Source: Deltaproteobacteria bacterium UBA6106
GTDB lineage: Bacteria; Desulfobacterota; Syntrophorhabdia; Syntrophorhabdales; Syntrophorhabdaceae
Assembly: GCA_002428485.1 (NCBI GenBank)
Contig: DIWM01000009.1
Location: 23,885-47,705 of the forward strand
Length of the DNA stretch: 23,821 bases
Direction of reading: 5' to 3'
In this document: piece after piece, positions 21,391 through 23,821 of the stretch
Numbering within the stretch: the stretch's first letter is position 1
How the letters are laid out: each line of letters begins with the position of its first letter
Notes under the pieces: generated by a model
Seen by the model: the letters and a program-made list of their open reading frames with translations, nothing else
Database searches by the model: none
What the model was told of the DNA's origin: nothing
Program-made: the position numbers and the translations under genes

Positions 21391-22335
21391 ATGGAAAAGA
21401 TAACAATCGGCATCAGCACGTGCCTTCTCGGGGAAAAGGTCAGGTACGATGGCGGCCACAAGCACGACCACTACATCACCGACACCCTCGGCCGGTATTT
21501 TGATTGGGTCCCGGTCTGCCCGGAAGTGGGATGCGGCCTCCCGGTTCCGAGGGAGGCGATGCGGCTCGTCGGCAACCCCGAAGATCCGCGGCTCCTCACC
21601 ATCAGGACCCGCATCGACCACACGGACCGCATGAAGGGGTGGGCGCAGAAAAAGCTGGACGAGCTCGCGAAAGAAGGACTGTCAGGGTTTATCTTTAAAA
21701 GCAGGTCGCCCAGCTCCGGCATGCAGGGCGTCAAGGTCTACAGCGAAAGCGGCATGCCGGGCCGCAGAGGGGCCGGGATCTTCGCGAAGGCCTTCATGGA
21801 AAGATTTCCGCTGCTCCCTGCCGAAGACGATGGGCGCCTGAACGATCCGAAGCTGAGGGAGAACTTCATCGAAAGAGTCTTTGTTTTTAAAAGATGGCAG
21901 GAATTTCTTGAAAAAGGAGGGTCGTTGAGCGACCTTGTCAATTTTCATACAGGCCACAAGCTCCTGGTCATGGCACACAGTCCACAGCATGTCATCACGC
22001 TTGGGCGCTATGTTGCCGGTACCGGGGGATACGGCGGGAGATTGAACGACCTTTATATCGAAACCATGATGGAAGCGCTGCACCTCGTCGCCACATCGAG
22101 AAAGAACACCAACGTCCTCTCTCATATCATGGGCTATTTCAAAAAACAGCTTACCGGTGATGAAAAACAGGAATTGCTTGAGATCATAGAACATTATTAC
22201 AAAGGGCTTATTCCCCTCGTTGTCCCCGTAACAATCCTCAACCACTACGTCCGGAAATACAATGAGCCGTACCTGAAAAGACAGCACTACCTGAACCCGC
22301 ACCCGCTCGAACTGATGCTGCGCAATCACGTGTAG
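21391..22335 (+). CDS. DUF523-DUF1722 fusion protein (TudS-like + YbgA-like)
   Basis: The 314-residue product joins an N-terminal DUF523 domain (residues about 4-150) to a C-terminal DUF1722/YbgA domain (about 185-305, with VNFHTGHKLLVMAHSP and HIMGYFKKQL). DUF523 includes the thiouracil desulfidase TudS, an iron-sulfur enzyme with three cluster cysteines. Here C11 (ISTCLLGEKVRYDGG) and C43 (VPVCPEV) are present. The third TudS cysteine (SPSCG) is a serine (SPSSG, about 107-111), while an extra Cys occurs at C48 (EVGCGLPVPRE). The cluster may therefore use C48. The natural substrate, perhaps a thiolated nucleobase or tRNA, is inferred. The downstream gene is also a tRNA-modification enzyme. 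Confidence 0.82.
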   Translation: MEKITIGISTCLLGEKVRYDGGHKHDHYITDTLGRYFDWVPVCPEVGCGLPVPREAMRLVGNPEDPRLLTIRTRIDHTDRMKGWAQKKLDELAKEGLSGFIFKSRSPSSGMQGVKVYSESGMPGRRGAGIFAKAFMERFPLLPAEDDGRLNDPKLRENFIERVFVFKRWQEFLEKGGSLSDLVNFHTGHKLLVMAHSPQHVITLGRYVAGTGGYGGRLNDLYIETMMEALHLVATSRKNTNVLSHIMGYFKKQLTGDEKQELLEIIEHYYKGLIPLVVPVTILNHYVRKYNEPYLKRQHYLNPHPLELMLRNHV

Positions 22336-22367
22336 GCAAGAAGGGACGAAATAGACCCTCGCGGGAT

Positions 22368-22396
22368 TTGACACCACGACGGGCGGGGGTTAGAAT
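22368..22396 (+). promoter_or_regulatory. Promoter of dus
   Basis: Perfect TTGACA (22368-22373), 17-bp spacer, TAGAAT (22391-22396; five of six). The GTG start codon begins exactly seven bases downstream of the -10 box, where +1 is expected. No Shine-Dalgarno sequence precedes it. Confidence 0.7.
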
Positions 22397-22402
22397 GGAT
22401 TT

Positions 22403-23374
22403 GTGCTCACGATTGGCAGCATTACCCTCCCTGTCCCTTGCATGCTTGCCCCCATGGCAGGGGTGAGCGATCTGCCGTTCCGTCTTGTCACCCGTTCCTT
22501 TGGCGCTCCGCTCGCCTTTACAGAGATGATAGACGTGAGCGGTTTGTACCAAATGGACAAGAGGACCCGCCACATGCTTTTGTCAGACCCCGATGACCGC
22601 CCCCTCGGTATACAGCTTCTGGGCAACAACGCAGAACATATTGTGAAGGCCCTTCGTTCTCTCGAAGGGCACGAATTTGACCTTATCGATCTCAACGCCG
22701 CCTGCCCCACGCCGAAGATAACGAGGAAGGGAAAAGGGGCGGCGCTCCTCAAAGACCCCCGCGTACTGGGAGAGCTCCTCAGGGTGACCGTTGAACATTC
22801 GACAGTCCCCGTGACGGTGAAGATCAGGGCAGGGTGGGATCAGGATTCGGTAAACGCTCCGGATATCGCCCGCTACGCTGAGGACGCCGGCATCAGCGCG
22901 CTGTTCATCCATGGGAGGACGAGGGTCCAGGGGTACAGCGGAACCGTTGACTACCGTATCATCAAAGAGGTGAAAGATGCCGTGAAGATACCTGTCATCG
23001 CGAGCGGAGACAATATCTCAATGGCGCTCATCGGAAAGATGTTCGACGAGACCGGCTGCGACGGCGTGGCAGTTGCGCGGGGCGCCCTCGGCAACCCATG
23101 GATCTTCAGGGAGGCAATCCAGTTCCTGCGGGACGGCACAAAATGCGCGAGGCCGGATATCAACGAGCGCATAACTGTTATGAAAGCCCATCTTGACCTG
23201 CTGTTCCGGCACTATGGCGAGAAAAGAGGGGTGGGAATCTTCCATAAGTTCTTTATCTGGTACACGCGTGGGCTTCCCGGCATGAAGCCGCTCCGCGACA
23301 GGGCCTTCAGGACGGATACAAAGGAAGGGCTGCTCAACGCCATCGATGAGCTTCGCATCCTCGGCGATGCTTGA
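22403..23374 (+). CDS. dus: tRNA-dihydrouridine synthase (Dus family)
   Basis: An FMN enzyme that reduces uridine to dihydrouridine in tRNA. It has 323 residues, normal for DusB/DusC-like members. The FMN-binding start is LAPMAGVSDLPFR (about residues 14-26). The catalytic Cys is in LNAACPTPKI (about residues 96-105). IHGRTRVQGYSGTVDY and the phosphate-binding stretch GDNIS followed by GVAVARGALGNPWIF are present. It reads closest to DusB by eye, but the target position cannot be fixed. The GTG start is supported by the aligned N-terminus and by the promoter immediately upstream. The last codons and stop (GATGCTTGA) already run into the heptad array downstream. Confidence 0.92.
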   Translation: MLTIGSITLPVPCMLAPMAGVSDLPFRLVTRSFGAPLAFTEMIDVSGLYQMDKRTRHMLLSDPDDRPLGIQLLGNNAEHIVKALRSLEGHEFDLIDLNAACPTPKITRKGKGAALLKDPRVLGELLRVTVEHSTVPVTVKIRAGWDQDSVNAPDIARYAEDAGISALFIHGRTRVQGYSGTVDYRIIKEVKDAVKIPVIASGDNISMALIGKMFDETGCDGVAVARGALGNPWIFREAIQFLRDGTKCARPDINERITVMKAHLDLLFRHYGEKRGVGIFHKFFIWYTRGLPGMKPLRDRAFRTDTKEGLLNAIDELRILGDA

Positions 23375-23490
23375 TACCGGATGCTCGATGCTGATTCTCG
23401 ATACTGGTGAAACCTTCGTAAGGCGTAAGGGGTAAGGCGTAAGGGGAGAAAGACAGCGTGAGGCGGAGAACATCCGTAAGCCGTAAAGGG
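23366..23490. repeat. Heptad array F downstream of dus
   Basis: Starts within the dus stop with GATGCTC/GATACTG-type words (the array-B family on the opposite strand). After 23418 it changes to a clean alternation of GTAAGGC and GTAAGGG (23418-23445), then to looser words (CCGTAAG, CCGTAAA, 23474-23487). The 7-bp phase is kept apart from one unit. Confidence 0.75.
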
Positions 23491-23548
23491 TTTAATCGCC
23501 TAACGCCTGACGAGATCTTAACCGTATCAACAGGAGGGGGAAAGGATG

Positions 23549-23760
23549 ACCATGTCGTCGGAATATCCCCCGCAAACACGCTCAATAAAGTCAGTAAAAG
23601 GTAAAAGGTGAAAAGTGAAAGGTGAAAAGTGAAAGGTGAGAAACCAAAGAGACAATTCATTGAGAAGTTTATCTCTCTGCCCTCAGCTCTCCGCTCTCTG
23701 CTGCCTTTCCCTCACGACGGTTTGCTCCGGGATATCCCGACGCCATGCTCTCATTATATG
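23549..23760 (-). mobile_element. Heptad cassette, copy 2 (inverted relative to copy 1)
   Basis: The right end as drawn (23710-23760), inverted, is 48 of 51 bases identical to 8681-8731, including the CGGGATATCCCG palindrome and a TATAAT-containing edge. The other end (23549-23587) corresponds to the inverse of 8895-8930 (ATATCCCCCGCAAA, then ACGCTCA). The core is different from copy 1: GTAAAAG and GTGAAAG/GTGAAAA heptads (23594-23642) and CTCTCTG/CTCTCCG heptads (23673-23707). No ORF. The 447 bp after dus contain only this cassette and array F. Confidence 0.7.
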
Positions 23761-23821
23761 TCCAGGATAAAATATTCTGTAGCGAGTTCACGAGCGAGAG
23801 GGGGAGGCTCCACGGACTTTG
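23761..23821. other. Right edge, no feature recognised
   Basis: The last 61 bases follow the cassette end. I see no start codon with a ribosome binding site and no repeat; a gene may begin beyond the edge. Confidence 0.3.

Noticed and set aside
5893..23642. Heptad arrays as CRISPR arrays
   Set aside because: Units are seven bases, contiguous and without spacers. No cas genes are present.

Overview
This 23.8 kb window is chromosomal DNA that looks like an anaerobic Desulfobacterota (delta-proteobacterial) genome. The taxon is inferred from gene order and content. The rsmG-parA-parB-b'-b-delta-alpha order is the origin-proximal layout known from Geobacter-type genomes, with two F0 b-type subunits. 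The cell envelope is Gram-negative (BamD/LptA, lipoproteins). One gene needs selenocysteine. No rRNA, tRNA, CRISPR or phage genes were found.

Layout. 1-4571 (minus): rsmG, parA, parB, then the F1F0 ATP synthase genes for b', b, delta and the N-terminal half of alpha, which runs off the left edge. 4617-5879 (plus): a lipoprotein that fuses a BamD-like TPR part to an LptA/OstA-like domain. 6080-7106 (minus): FmdB-type zinc ribbon, thioredoxin and hotdog thioesterase. 7328-8500 (plus): RlmI-like rRNA methyltransferase. 8990-9754 (minus): a HisF with no other his gene near it. 10141-11824: cupin (plus), facing gph and a GNAT acetyltransferase (minus). 12037-13076: a complete insertion element made of a REP-associated Y1 transposase between 26-bp inverted repeats. 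13075-14331 (minus): Smr-domain protein, tautomerase, FMN-binding-type protein and a small hypothetical. 14412-15227 (plus): a Tat-exported MsrA whose catalytic Cys codon is TGA, followed by a SECIS-like hairpin, so it reads as a selenoprotein. 15208-19321 (minus): glnS followed by four small or accessory genes, one of them a miniature relic of a DRG/TGS GTPase. 19610-23374 (plus): nudC, a zinc-type dehydrogenase, a DUF523-DUF1722 protein and a Dus-type tRNA-dihydrouridine synthase.

Three patterns stand out beyond the gene list. (1) The methionine sulfoxide reductase is a selenoprotein, not a broken gene. (2) Most intergenic space is built from degenerate 7-bp tandem words of several families. 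Two cassettes (8681-8940 and 23549-23760, opposite orientations) have nearly identical ends around completely different heptad cores. I know of no described element of this kind. (3) Several transcription units have a sigma70-like -10 box 5-11 nt in front of the start codon and no Shine-Dalgarno sequence, which predicts leaderless mRNAs. Genes inside operons carry normal Shine-Dalgarno sequences.

All family calls are from motif recognition by eye. No database search or folding program was run.
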